In this document: one piece after another, positions 16,137 through 24,897 of the stretch
Position numbering within the stretch: the first letter of the stretch is position 1
Layout: the number at the start of each line of letters is the position of its first letter
NCBI GenBank assembly: GCA_964588325.1
Contig: CAZPOR010000009.1
Coordinates: forward strand, 81,565-145,564
Source of the DNA: Thiovibrio sp964588325
GTDB taxonomy: Bacteria; Desulfobacterota; Desulfobulbia; Desulfobulbales; Desulfurivibrionaceae
Direction: 5' to 3'
DNA: 64,000 nucleotides
The notes under the pieces: generated by a model
Seen by the model: the letters and a program-made list of their open reading frames with translations, nothing else
What the model was told of the DNA's origin: nothing
Databases searched by the model: none
Translations under genes and position numbers: made by a program

Positions 16137-17471
16137 TCAGGCAGCGGGAGTTGCGGTAGGGGCGGTTTCGACTCCGTACCGGTATTTCAGATCCTGCCGC
16201 AGCATTTTCTTGAGAGTCGCATCCAAAAAATCCTTCTGGCAATCCACCCCCGCCATGCTCCCCTCCCGCTGAAAGGCCATGTAGCGGCAGCCGCCGAAGC
16301 AGAGAGGCAGGTATTCGCATTTCCGGCACGGCTCTTTTTCTTGCCAATGGTTTGCGCAGTACTTCTCGTGCCAGTTTTGATTCATGCCTTTCCAGATATC
16401 GCCGCAGGCAAACTCCGGGTGGCCGATCAGGGTGACGCACTTGTAGATGGCGCCGTCGTGGTCCACGGTAAAGGCATCATCGATATCCACCATGCAGGTT
16501 GCGGGCTGCAGTTTAGGGAAGTTATAGCCCCGTTGCATGATCGCCTCCCGCAGCATGAGCGAGGCCGCATGCACCCAAGGCTCGTCGTTGGAGCAGCAGC
16601 CCCCGGTGAACTCCGGGTTGGCAAAACGGTCGTTGACCTGCATCACCGGGAAAAATTGAACGCTGTCAAAGCCGGTGGTCGCAAAACCGGCCTCGGACAA
16701 GGTGTCGAGCAGGGAGGGAAAGGCGGCGTGGTTTTCCAAGGTGTAATTGCCGCTCAGGGTGATGGCGCAGAGACCCCGACAGGCCATGAGATTGGCGACG
16801 ATTACGTCCCAGCTCCCCTGCCCGCCTTTGAATGGGCGAAAGCGATCGTGGTTGTCGGCTGGACCGTCGATGGTGATTTTGGCGCTCACCAGCCCCAGCG
16901 CCACGAGTTCTGTGACTACCCCAGGGGTGAAGAGCGAGCCGTTGGTGACCAAGGTGAAATTGAATGTGCCGCCCAACGCCTCGATGGCTGGCTTGAGCTG
17001 GCTGGCCAGGGATGTGATGCGGCGGATATAGAGCAGCGGCTCGCCGCCGTAAAAGTCCAGGATGAGCCGTTTCTTTTTGCCGGCGGCAAAGCGTGCCAGG
17101 AGGCAGGCTATTAATTGGCCGGCAGTGGCTTTGTCCATGGCGGCGCTGCCTTTGAGGCTGCCCTCGTAGCAATAGACGCAGGCAAAATTGCAGGCCATGC
17201 CCAGGATAACAGAGACCCGCAGATTGGGGTTCAGGCGGTTGACCGTGGGCAGGTAGTCGCGCATCCCCTGCTGTTCCTTGACCGGGTCAGCAACCACCAT
17301 GCCCAGCCGGACAAGGATATCCATGGTTTCCGGGGCTGCCTTGCCTGCCTGCACGGCGGCAAGGGCTTCGTCGCTCAGCAGGGTCAGGGCGCAGGTCTTG
17401 GTTGAAAAAAGAAGGCGAGTCTCTTTTTTCCCGGGCAGGGAAAAGATTTTCAGAAAGGGAGAAAGATGCAT
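16137..17471 (-). CDS. Radical SAM/SPASM peptide maturase (geopeptide-type)
   Basis: 444 residues from the internal ATG at 17471, where the conserved MHLSPFLKIF begins. The frame is open 43 codons further, but that stretch overlaps the precursor gene and looks non-coding. The radical SAM cluster motif is C94-C98-C101 (GMACNFACVYCYEG). The C-terminal SPASM region carries many cysteines (CMVDIDD, YKCVTL, FACGDIW, EKYC, CRKCEYLPLCFGGC) to hold auxiliary Fe-S clusters. This layout is typical of enzymes that crosslink ribosomal peptides. The 38-residue peptide gene directly upstream is its probable substrate. I recall close relatives being called geopeptide maturases. Confidence 0.88.
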   Translation of the reverse strand: MHLSPFLKIFSLPGKKETRLLFSTKTCALTLLSDEALAAVQAGKAAPETMDILVRLGMVVADPVKEQQGMRDYLPTVNRLNPNLRVSVILGMACNFACVYCYEGSLKGSAAMDKATAGQLIACLLARFAAGKKKRLILDFYGGEPLLYIRRITSLASQLKPAIEALGGTFNFTLVTNGSLFTPGVVTELVALGLVSAKITIDGPADNHDRFRPFKGGQGSWDVIVANLMACRGLCAITLSGNYTLENHAAFPSLLDTLSEAGFATTGFDSVQFFPVMQVNDRFANPEFTGGCCSNDEPWVHAASLMLREAIMQRGYNFPKLQPATCMVDIDDAFTVDHDGAIYKCVTLIGHPEFACGDIWKGMNQNWHEKYCANHWQEKEPCRKCEYLPLCFGGCRYMAFQREGSMAGVDCQKDFLDATLKKMLRQDLKYRYGVETAPTATPAA

Positions 17472-17479
17472 ATCCAGTG

Positions 17480-17510
17480 GGCAAGAGGGAGATTTGCGCC
17501 CCCTCTTGCC
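17480..17510 (-). promoter_or_regulatory. Intercistronic hairpin between precursor peptide and maturase
   Basis: A perfect 10-bp stem (GGCAAGAGGG 17480-17489 with CCCTCTTGCC 17501-17510) with an 11-base loop lies between the peptide stop (17521) and the maturase start (17471). There is no T-run after it. Such hairpins in RiPP operons stabilise the upstream mRNA or cause partial termination, so more precursor than enzyme is made; that role is inferred here. Confidence 0.65.
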
Positions 17511-17520
17511 AGAGTCCGCC

Positions 17521-17637
17521 TTACTTGGCGGGCGAGGCGGTTGCTGCGGTCGAAGGCCTGCCGACGCAACACGTCCCCATGATGGCCACCTTGGCCTCAT
17601 CTATCCCCTGATCCAGCACGATGATCTGTTCCTGCAT
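17521..17637 (-). CDS. Geopeptide-like RiPP precursor peptide
   Basis: 38 residues, too short for ordinary gene calling. It has an AAGGAG ribosome site 7 bases before the ATG. The leader begins MQEQIIVLDQ and is acidic-hydrophobic; the C-terminal part is TCCVGRPSTAATASPAK with a vicinal cysteine pair. This is a leader plus Cys/Ser/Thr-rich core, the form expected of a substrate of the neighbouring radical SAM/SPASM enzyme. It is 57 bases downstream of the TonB receptor gene and 50 upstream of the maturase, all on the same strand. Resemblance to peptides called geopeptides is from memory. The modification and activity are unknown. Confidence 0.82.
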   Translation of the reverse strand: MQEQIIVLDQGIDEAKVAIMGTCCVGRPSTAATASPAK

Positions 17638-17693
17638 GATACTCTCCTTGTGGTGAAGGGTTGTTGGTTTCATCCTGCTGTATCGGCAGAATG

Positions 17694-19652
17694 CTAAAAG
17701 GTAAGCTTTATCCCGGCCAGTACCCAGCGGTCCGGACTCTGGTACCAGACACTGTTATCCTGGGCGCCGTTAAAAAGGTTGTATACTTTGGCGTAGAGAT
17801 CACAGGAAGCCCACTCTGAGCTGTACACGTTCCGGCCCAGGCTGGCGTTCCAGACCATATTCTCGGTCTGCCCATACTGTCCGCTCCCTCCGGTATGCAT
17901 GGTATCCCACCAGATATACTGGCCTGCCAGCTCCCCCCGCCAGCCTTGCTGGTCTTGGAAGCGCACAATCAGGTTGGTGGCGGTGGAGGCAACATCCTCG
18001 GTATTATCCTGCGGTTTAATCAGAACGTAGGTGGTGTTCGCCACCAGGCTCAGATTATGCCAGGGAGTAGTGGCTGCCTCGACCTCAAAACCCTGGCGTT
18101 GGGTAACGCCGCCGTTCCAATAGGTTCCGAATCCATCCGCCCACCATGTATCCTTGATGCTGTGGAGAAAGGTGTTGAGCTTGAGCGAAAGAAAGGGCAG
18201 ACTCCGGTTCTCTGCCCCCATCTGCCAAGAGGTGACGACCTCCGGCTTGAGCGCTGGGTTGCGGATGTCCCAGATTCCGCCGCCGCTGAGATAGGAAAGG
18301 ATGGGGTGCTGAAAGCCCCGTGCAGCAATGGCCCGCAGCAGGGTATCTTCGCGGAGCTTCAAGGTGGCGCCCAGGCTGGGACTCACCATGCTTTTGCTGA
18401 TACTGTGGTGGTCGTAACGAAGACCCGGGGTGAGGGTCAGCCTGCCAAAGGTCATGGTGTCGTTGAGATATACCCCCCAGATCTCTTCATAGCCGGGTTT
18501 GGAATTGTCCTGGGGTGGCACCCACCAGTTGGTTTGAGCCCACGGGCCGTAGTCGGTGGCGGTGGACATTTCGCTGCGGTTCATTTCTCCGCCCAGGGAG
18601 ATCTGCTGCCAGTCGTCCTGCCAACTCAGGTGGGCGTTCATCCCCTTGCTTTTCTCTTGCCAGCGGGCCTTATAGAACAGGTCGTCCGGCGTTCCGGCCA
18701 GGGTGGTGGGCAGGATGATCCGGTTATCAATAAAGGTTCGCTCATACTGGCGGGCGCCAAGATTGAGGTGCAGGGAGCCGGTGAGCAGGGTGTCGTAGTT
18801 GGCGGTAAGAAAATGATTCCGGTCACGGATGTCCTGGTTATAGTCAGGAGCCCCAGCGGAACCGAGGGTGATATCCGTGGTGCGGAAATGCGGATCAAGG
18901 GCGCTGCCGGTAAGGGTGAGCGTGGAACTGCGCGGCAGATCAACACTGAGCTTGCCATAGACCCGGCCGCTGTCGTAATAGCGGTCGTTCATCAAGCCGT
19001 TTGAATCCTGTTGGCCTGCATAGAGATAGTAGCCGATCTTGTCGGCTTTGCCTGCGAGGTCCGCCTCGTATTGGGCCACCTGCCCTTCGCCAAAGGAGCC
19101 GCTTACGGTACCGGTGGGCTTGGTGGTGCTGCCGGTCTTTTTGGTGAGGATGTTGATCACCCCGCCCTGGGAAGAGCCCCAGGCTGAGGAGGCCGGGCCC
19201 TTGATGATCTCGATCCGCTCGATGATCCGAAGGGGAAGATGGTTCACCTCCGCAGCACCGGACATGGCCGAGTTGAGACGCACGCCGTCAATGAGGACCA
19301 AAACATGCTCCTCATTGCTGCCCTGGATATACACAAAACTGCCTCCGTTGAAATCCGGAGGGGTAGAATTGACAAACACGCCGGGCAGCCGGCTCAGCAC
19401 TTCGCCCAGGCTTTGGGCATGCATCCCCTCGATCTCTTCCGCCGTGATGATACTTACGTTCTCGGCCACCTGACGCAAGGGTTTGGGCGCCCGGGTGGCG
19501 ACCTCCACCATCTGGGAGTCGTCGAAATACATGGACATGGGGGTCTGGGTCTCGGCCGGTTCGGCAGCGCTGCTCAGGGTGGGCAGCAGGGCGAGGAGAA
19601 AAACAGCGGTTCCGGCGGAGGTGCGACTACAGAAAAAATACGGATACGGCAT
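17694..19652 (-). CDS. TonB-dependent outer-membrane receptor
   Basis: 652 residues with a signal peptide (cleavage about residue 29, LSSAAEPA), a TonB-box-like MVEVATRAP region, a plug domain (ENVSIITAEEIEGMHAQSLGEVLSRLPGVFV ... IEIIKGPASSAWGSSQGGVINILTKK) and a C-terminal 22-strand barrel ending in aromatic F (AGIKLTF). It is similar in form to cobalamin or siderophore receptors. The ligand is unknown. It is upstream of the precursor peptide on the same strand, so it may import or release the mature peptide or its metal complex; this is inference. The start has GGGAGA 8 bases upstream. Confidence 0.9.
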   Translation of the reverse strand: MPYPYFFCSRTSAGTAVFLLALLPTLSSAAEPAETQTPMSMYFDDSQMVEVATRAPKPLRQVAENVSIITAEEIEGMHAQSLGEVLSRLPGVFVNSTPPDFNGGSFVYIQGSNEEHVLVLIDGVRLNSAMSGAAEVNHLPLRIIERIEIIKGPASSAWGSSQGGVINILTKKTGSTTKPTGTVSGSFGEGQVAQYEADLAGKADKIGYYLYAGQQDSNGLMNDRYYDSGRVYGKLSVDLPRSSTLTLTGSALDPHFRTTDITLGSAGAPDYNQDIRDRNHFLTANYDTLLTGSLHLNLGARQYERTFIDNRIILPTTLAGTPDDLFYKARWQEKSKGMNAHLSWQDDWQQISLGGEMNRSEMSTATDYGPWAQTNWWVPPQDNSKPGYEEIWGVYLNDTMTFGRLTLTPGLRYDHHSISKSMVSPSLGATLKLREDTLLRAIAARGFQHPILSYLSGGGIWDIRNPALKPEVVTSWQMGAENRSLPFLSLKLNTFLHSIKDTWWADGFGTYWNGGVTQRQGFEVEAATTPWHNLSLVANTTYVLIKPQDNTEDVASTATNLIVRFQDQQGWRGELAGQYIWWDTMHTGGSGQYGQTENMVWNASLGRNVYSSEWASCDLYAKVYNLFNGAQDNSVWYQSPDRWVLAGIKLTF

Positions 19653-19862
19653 ACGGGGTCTCCCAAGGAAAAAATAAATATTGCATATGATCCTGAACGG
19701 TTATATGCGTCCTGTCAGTCCCCCCCGGGTTACAGGCGGCCTCTCTTCATGCAGGAAGGCCTCATCTCAACCTTGCGCAATGGAGCACAAGGTTCTACGA
19801 TTTATGATAGGTTGTTTCGTGTCGGAAATATTTCCCCTTTTCTTTACGGATTCGATGAGTCG
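19653..19862. promoter_or_regulatory. Divergent control region between the TonB receptor and the sensory operon
   Basis: 210 bases separate the two divergent operons. They contain a hairpin with arms AACCTTG (19769-19775) and CAAGGTT (19788-19794) and a CCTGT..ACAGG pair around 19713-19735. I looked for a cobalamin riboswitch because of the receptor and did not find its conserved core. The promoters themselves are not assigned. Confidence 0.45.
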
Positions 19863-20801
19863 GTGAAAAAATGCGTTCCTCTCATAACCATGCTGCTTGT
19901 GGCCTTTGCTGTTCCGGCATGGGCGCTGGATTGCGTCCTGCTCCAGTCTTCGCCGCTCAAGCCTTACGAAGAGGCCCGCCAGGGTTTCGAAAAGGTCTGG
20001 CTCGCCCAGCATTCGGCCACGGGGCCGAAAAGCATCAGCGGCAATACCGTAACACAGATTTTGCTTTCCGAGCAACAGACAAGCGGTGTTTTTGCCCTGA
20101 AAAAGCAGTTGCAGAGCGCCCGGCTGGTGGTGGCCATCGGCGATCAGGCCCTGGAGTTCGTCAAGGATCTGCGGGAGGCGCCGGTAATCTACCTGCTGGC
20201 GCCCTCGGCCGCATCGCTGCCCAAAAACTTCCTCGGCATCGAGATGCGCATCCAGCCTTCCCGCCAGATGGCCGCAATCAACAAGGCGCTGCCCAAGGTC
20301 CGGTCCATTGGCATCCTGTATAATCCTGGCCAATCCGGCCAGTGGGTGCAGGAGGCGCTGCTCTCGCCGGTGGCTTCGGTGCAGACCCTGCTCTTCAAGA
20401 AGTTCGACAGCCGGACCAGCCTGCCCGGGGCGCTCCAGGAGATGGCCGGCGCGGTCGAGGCCTACTGGCTGCTGCCGGATCCCCAGCTTACCGCGCCTCA
20501 GGTCTGGGGCAGCCTGCTGGAATTCTCCATGAAACACCGCATTCCCATCATCAGCTTTTCGGAGAAATACCTGGCGCAGGGCGCCGCCGTGGCGGTGACC
20601 TTCGACACCGTTGACATGGGCGTCCAGGCCGCCGAGCTTGCTGCCAGGGTTGCCCGAGACGGCCTGGACGGAGACATCCCGGCTCTCACCCCGCCCCGCA
20701 AGGTCAGAGTGGTGGTCAACCCCACAGTGCTTGAACGGCTGGGTGTTGCCGCTGCCTCCAAAGGCATCGACGCCACCTACATCCCGGGGGGTGGACGATG
20801 A
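19863..20801 (+). CDS. Periplasmic ABC-type substrate-binding protein (ABC_sub_bind-like)
   Basis: 312 residues from a GTG start, chosen because it opens a clean signal peptide (VKKCVPLITMLLVAFAVPAWA). The rest is a two-lobed binding protein of the kind linked to Pfam ABC_sub_bind (SIGILYNPGQSG, GIEMRIQPSRQM, VVVNPTVLERLGV). No permease or ATPase is nearby; instead its stop overlaps the histidine kinase start by four bases. It is therefore likely to be the ligand sensor for that kinase rather than a transporter part. Ligand unknown. Confidence 0.8.
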   Translation: MKKCVPLITMLLVAFAVPAWALDCVLLQSSPLKPYEEARQGFEKVWLAQHSATGPKSISGNTVTQILLSEQQTSGVFALKKQLQSARLVVAIGDQALEFVKDLREAPVIYLLAPSAASLPKNFLGIEMRIQPSRQMAAINKALPKVRSIGILYNPGQSGQWVQEALLSPVASVQTLLFKKFDSRTSLPGALQEMAGAVEAYWLLPDPQLTAPQVWGSLLEFSMKHRIPIISFSEKYLAQGAAVAVTFDTVDMGVQAAELAARVARDGLDGDIPALTPPRKVRVVVNPTVLERLGVAAASKGIDATYIPGGGR

Positions 20802-22513
20802 ATTTCCCGGGCCTGCGCTGGATGAAGAAAAAAATTCGGCTTCCCGTGGGCTATCGCCTGAAGCTGGTTCTTACCTTTCTGGGGGTTTTGGTCCTCTGCG
20901 GCGCCGGCCTGATTGCACTTTTCGGCCAGATCCAGAGACAGGTCCTGCTGGACGAGACATACAACAAGGGGAGCTTTGTTTCCACGATCCTTGCCCGCAA
21001 CCTGGAAACCCCGCTTTTTTTCATGAACACGGAGCAGATCAGCGCCAACGTGGAGGCAATCTTTGGGGCAACAGACCTGGTGGCCGTGTTTATTTACGAC
21101 AAGGAGGGCAAGCGGATTTTTTCCCATTTTGCGCCCCAGGCGGAAAATGCTGCGCCCCGGTTTGAGGAAATGGGCGGTCTTGACCAAATCATGGCGGAAC
21201 ACTTAGCCGCCGGTGGAGATGATGCCAACCCCCGCTGGCGCCAGGAGCACTATTTTGTGTTCTGCAAGCGGATCAGCATTACCGGTTACTCTCGCGACCA
21301 GACCTCCCTGTATTTCGACACCGGCACGATGGAACAGCGTCCGGTCACCGACCTTGGCGGAGTGCAGATCGTTTTCAGCCAGGGCCAATACACACGGGGT
21401 ATGGAACGGATTATCCGGCATGTATTGCTGCTCTTTCTCTCCTTTCTGCCCATCTCCCTGTTTACCGCAGTGATGCTGGCGAGGGACGTGGTCAAGCCGT
21501 TGCGCCTCCTGGTTGAAACCTTGAGGATTCGGCTGGGGAAAACAGAAGAAGAAGAAGAAACAGTAACAACAGCCGATGAACTCGGCCAGCTCGACAACCG
21601 CATGAAGCAACTGGTCACCCGGCTCGAGCAATCCTTCGACACCATCGCCCGGATGAACGAGGGGCTTGAGGAAAAGGTAGCCGCCCGCACCGCCGAACTC
21701 ACCAGGGCCATGCACGAACTCAAGGAGGCCCAGGCCCTGCTGGTGCAGTCGGAAAAGATGGGCGCCGTGGGGCAACTGGTCGCCGGGGTGGCCCATGAGG
21801 TCAACAACACCACCAATTTTATCACCGGCGCCCTGCCGCCCCTTGGAAAACGGTTGGACGAGCTGCGCCGGATTTTGGACGGGTTCGGAAAGCAGTGCTG
21901 CCCGGACGCGGCCAGGGTGGCTGAGCTGATGCAGAGCATCGATCTGCTCATGGGCAATGTCCGGGAAGGGGCGCGGCGCACCAGCAAGATCGTCGCTGAT
22001 CTTAAAAATTTTTCCCGGCCCGACAACGATCTTGCTCGTCCGATAGATATCAATCATTGTCTGGAAAGCACCCTGGCTCTGGCCCTGCCCGAGTACCGGC
22101 ACCGGCTGGAGGTGATCAGGGAGTTTGCGGAGGATCTGCCGCCGGTGCCCGGCTCCCAAGGGCAGCTCTGCCAGGTGTTCATGAATCTGATCATCAATGC
22201 GGTTCATGCCCAGCCGGACAAGGGCTCTCTCCTGATCCGCACCTTCAGTGCGGAGAATGCGGTGCATGTAGTATTTGCGGACAAGGGAGCGGGGATTCCC
22301 AAAAATATCCAGGAAAAGATTTTCGAGCCGTTTTTTACCACCAAAGAGGTCGGCAAGGGCACCGGACTGGGGCTGAGCGTCTCCTTTGGCATTATCAGCA
22401 GGCACCGGGGCAGAATTCTGGTGCGCAGCGAACCCGGCCAGGGAGCTGAGTTTGAGGTGATCCTCCCGGCAGGGAAAGAACCGATCATATCACAACACAA
22501 GGAGCAGGAATGA
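20798..22513 (+). CDS. Membrane sensor histidine kinase
   Basis: 571 residues. Two transmembrane helices (about 22-44 and 206-228) flank a periplasmic sensor domain. A HAMP-like linker and a coiled coil (about 275-320) follow, then the H-box QLVAGVAHEVNNTTNF with phospho-acceptor H333, and a HATPase_c domain with DKGAGIP and GKGTGLGLSVSFGII. It overlaps the binding-protein gene and the first response regulator by four bases each, which marks a single signalling unit. Output genes are the two receivers that follow. Confidence 0.93.
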   Translation: MNFPGLRWMKKKIRLPVGYRLKLVLTFLGVLVLCGAGLIALFGQIQRQVLLDETYNKGSFVSTILARNLETPLFFMNTEQISANVEAIFGATDLVAVFIYDKEGKRIFSHFAPQAENAAPRFEEMGGLDQIMAEHLAAGGDDANPRWRQEHYFVFCKRISITGYSRDQTSLYFDTGTMEQRPVTDLGGVQIVFSQGQYTRGMERIIRHVLLLFLSFLPISLFTAVMLARDVVKPLRLLVETLRIRLGKTEEEEETVTTADELGQLDNRMKQLVTRLEQSFDTIARMNEGLEEKVAARTAELTRAMHELKEAQALLVQSEKMGAVGQLVAGVAHEVNNTTNFITGALPPLGKRLDELRRILDGFGKQCCPDAARVAELMQSIDLLMGNVREGARRTSKIVADLKNFSRPDNDLARPIDINHCLESTLALALPEYRHRLEVIREFAEDLPPVPGSQGQLCQVFMNLIINAVHAQPDKGSLLIRTFSAENAVHVVFADKGAGIPKNIQEKIFEPFFTTKEVGKGTGLGLSVSFGIISRHRGRILVRSEPGQGAEFEVILPAGKEPIISQHKEQE

Positions 22514-22977
22514 TGAGCGCCAAAAAAGGGCGGGTGCTGTATGTGGACGACGAGGAAATCAATCTGGTCAATTTCCGGGAGACCCTGTGTGACGAGTTCG
22601 AGATCTTCCTTGCCGGGTCCGGCAAGGAGGCGCTGGCCCTTCTGGAGCGGGAGGGGGAGATGGCCCTGGTGGTCTCCGATCAGCGGATGCCCGAGATGAG
22701 CGGCATCGAGCTGTTGACCGAGATCCGGGCAATGTATCCGGACACCATCCGGATGATCATCAGCGCCTACACCGAGATCCATGAGCTGATCGAGGCCATC
22801 AACAAGGCGGAGGTATACAGGTATTTCGTCAAGCCCTGGAAGGAAGACCAATTGCGGCTCACCGTTGGCAACGCGGTGGGCACCTATGCCCTGGGCCAGG
22901 AGATCAAGCAGTTTGTGGAACAGGGGAGAAAGCAGATGGCGGAGCGCATGCGGAGCTTGGCGGGAGGGAAAGAATGA
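22510..22977 (+). CDS. Single-domain response regulator
   Basis: 155 residues: a receiver domain with the acidic pair DDE (MYVDDEEIN), phospho-acceptor in VVSDQRMPEMSG, and conserved FVKPW near the C-terminal end of the domain, plus a short helical tail. It has no DNA-binding domain. Start ATG 22510 overlaps the kinase stop; ATG 22513 with GGAG 8 bases upstream is an alternative. It would act by phosphotransfer or protein contact. Confidence 0.9.
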   Translation: MMSAKKGRVLYVDDEEINLVNFRETLCDEFEIFLAGSGKEALALLEREGEMALVVSDQRMPEMSGIELLTEIRAMYPDTIRMIISAYTEIHELIEAINKAEVYRYFVKPWKEDQLRLTVGNAVGTYALGQEIKQFVEQGRKQMAERMRSLAGGKE

Positions 22978-23636
22978 ACCGCCCCCGCTTGCTGTTCATC
23001 GACGACGAGGAGATCAACCGGAGCAATTTCCAGGAGACCTTTGGGGAGGAGTATGAGATCCTGCTGGCCGGTACCGGGGAGGAGGCCTTGGAGATCATCT
23101 CCCGGGAAAGCAACCTCGCGCTGATCCTTTCCGACCAGCGGATGCCGGGGATTTCCGGGGCCGAGTTGCTGGCCCGGGCCCGCGAGCTGGCGCCCAAGGC
23201 GGAACGGATTATGATCACCGGCTATTCCGAGCCGGACGACATCATGGCCGCCATCAACCAGGGGCAGGTGTACCGGTACATCCTCAAGCCCTGGACCAGC
23301 GGAGAGTTGCGCATCGCCATTATCCATGCGGTGGAACGGTATCAGCTCAAAGAGGAAAACCTGGCCCTGCTGCTGGCCCTGGAGAAAAAGAACATCGAAC
23401 TGGAAGATCTGGTGCGGACCCGGACCATGGAGTTGAAAAATCTCCAGAGCCTGCTGCCCATCTGCTCCTATTGCCGGAAGATCCGGGACGACAAAAATGC
23501 CTGGCACGGGCTGGAGGAATATTTGCTCCAGCATACCGAGGTCCTCTTTACCCACGGCATCTGTCCGCACTGCTACGACAAGGCGATAGCGGAAAACATG
23601 CTTTTGCTCGGCGAGTTGAAAAACAAGGGGGAGTAA
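22974..23636 (+). CDS. Response regulator with cysteine-rich C-terminal domain
   Basis: 220 residues. An N-terminal receiver (FIDDEEINR, LSDQRMPGISG, ILKPW), a coiled-coil linker (about 125-160) and a C-terminal segment with LLPICSYCRKIRDDKNAW and ICPHCYDKA. The two CxxC-type pairs look like a metal or Fe-S site; this module is often seen after sensory domains but its role is not known to me. It overlaps the preceding regulator (ATGA), with GGGAGGGAAAG just before the start. No DNA-binding output. Confidence 0.88.
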   Translation: MNRPRLLFIDDEEINRSNFQETFGEEYEILLAGTGEEALEIISRESNLALILSDQRMPGISGAELLARARELAPKAERIMITGYSEPDDIMAAINQGQVYRYILKPWTSGELRIAIIHAVERYQLKEENLALLLALEKKNIELEDLVRTRTMELKNLQSLLPICSYCRKIRDDKNAWHGLEEYLLQHTEVLFTHGICPHCYDKAIAENMLLLGELKNKGE

Positions 23637-23697
23637 GAACTGTGTGCGTGTTCCCTCCCCTCCCCTCTCCATTACGGAAGGGGAAAAAGGACAAGCT

Positions 23698-24897
23698 TTA
23701 CCCGTGCGGATTCTTCCCCTGCCCAGTCTGAGCCAGCTCCAAGGCCAACCGCGCTGTCCGGGCCGAGGCGCCTTCTCCCCCCAGTTTTTGCCGGACCTCG
23801 GCCAAGCCCGTCAACATGCGGCTGCGCACCGTCTGGTCCGCAATAAGGCGCATGGTGGCAGTGGCGATTTTTTCGGGCACCGCCTCATTCTGCAGCAGCT
23901 CCTCCACCACCTCACGCCCGGCCACCAGGTTGACCAGCGAGGCGTATTGCACCTTGATCAAGCGCCGCCCCAGAAAATAGGTGAGCGGCGAAACCCGGTA
24001 GGAAACAACCATGGGCACATCCAGGATGGCCAGTTCCAGGGAAACCGTGCCCGAGGCCGCCATCACCGCGCTGCAGGCGCCCATGAGGTCGTAGCGGTTC
24101 TCCCGCACAACCCGCACTTCGACCCCCGCATCCGCCAGGCCGTTGGCCAGAAGATCCTCCTCGCTCAGGGTTGGGGCCAGGGGCAGGACAAAGACCGGTT
24201 TGGGTGTCATCTGTTCCTGCATCTGTTTTGCCGCTGCCAAAAAAATGGGGAGCATCCCGGCTATTTCCCGGGTCCTGCTGCCTGGGAGAATCCCTATTAC
24301 CGTACTGTCCTGGGCAATGCCCAGGGAGTGCAAAAACTCCGTCCGGGGCATGGCGGCGCGCACCGTGTCCATGAGAGGGTGCCCTACATATTCAACCTCC
24401 ATCCCATGTTTGTGGTAGAAATCCTTTTCAAAAGGAAGGATCACGGCCAGTCGGTTCACCCGTTCCCGAATGGTTTTCACCCTGCCGGAGCGCCAGGCCC
24501 AGACCTGCGGGCTGATGTAGTAAAAAACCGGGATGCCGAGCCGCTTGGCTTTTTTGGCCAGGATCAGGTTGAAGTCTGGGTAGTCGATGAGGATCAACAG
24601 GTCGGGCGGCTGCTCCAGCAGCCGTTTTTCAAGGGCGCGCATGGCTTCGCGGATGAAACGGAAATGGCTGATGACCTCGACAATGCCCACCACGGCCAGC
24701 CGGGAGGCGTCATACAGAATTTCCACGCCCTGACGCGCCAGTTCCGGGCCGCCGATGCCGCAGATCCGCGCCTCGGGAGCCTGCTGTTTGACGGCAGCGA
24801 TGAGCCTGGCCCCGTGCATGTCGCCGGAGGCCTCACCGGCAACGATCATGATCCGGGGCGCGGATAGGGCCGGCATGTTTTTGTTTGTCTCAGACAT
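23698..24897 (-). CDS. lpxB: Lipid-A-disaccharide synthase
   Basis: 399 residues. LpxB joins UDP-2,3-diacylglucosamine and lipid X in lipid A assembly. The conserved N-terminus RIMIVAGEASGDMHGARLIAAV, LIDYPDFNLILAKKAKRLG, YYISPQVWAWR and GHPLMDTV are present, and the middle has ILPGSRTREI. The start is ATG 24897, eight bases inside the preceding oxidoreductase gene; a longer frame upstream is not conserved. Co-transcribed with the Gfo/Idh gene. Confidence 0.95.
   Translation of the reverse strand: MSETNKNMPALSAPRIMIVAGEASGDMHGARLIAAVKQQAPEARICGIGGPELARQGVEILYDASRLAVVGIVEVISHFRFIREAMRALEKRLLEQPPDLLILIDYPDFNLILAKKAKRLGIPVFYYISPQVWAWRSGRVKTIRERVNRLAVILPFEKDFYHKHGMEVEYVGHPLMDTVRAAMPRTEFLHSLGIAQDSTVIGILPGSRTREIAGMLPIFLAAAKQMQEQMTPKPVFVLPLAPTLSEEDLLANGLADAGVEVRVVRENRYDLMGACSAVMAASGTVSLELAILDVPMVVSYRVSPLTYFLGRRLIKVQYASLVNLVAGREVVEELLQNEAVPEKIATATMRLIADQTVRSRMLTGLAEVRQKLGGEGASARTARLALELAQTGQGKNPHG

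Noticed and set aside
17472..17600. N-terminal extension of the radical SAM maturase up to 17600
   Set aside because: It overlaps the precursor peptide in another frame and the conserved start is MHLSPF at 17471.
19653..19862. Cobalamin riboswitch before the TonB receptor
   Set aside because: The conserved B12-box and surrounding core are not visible.
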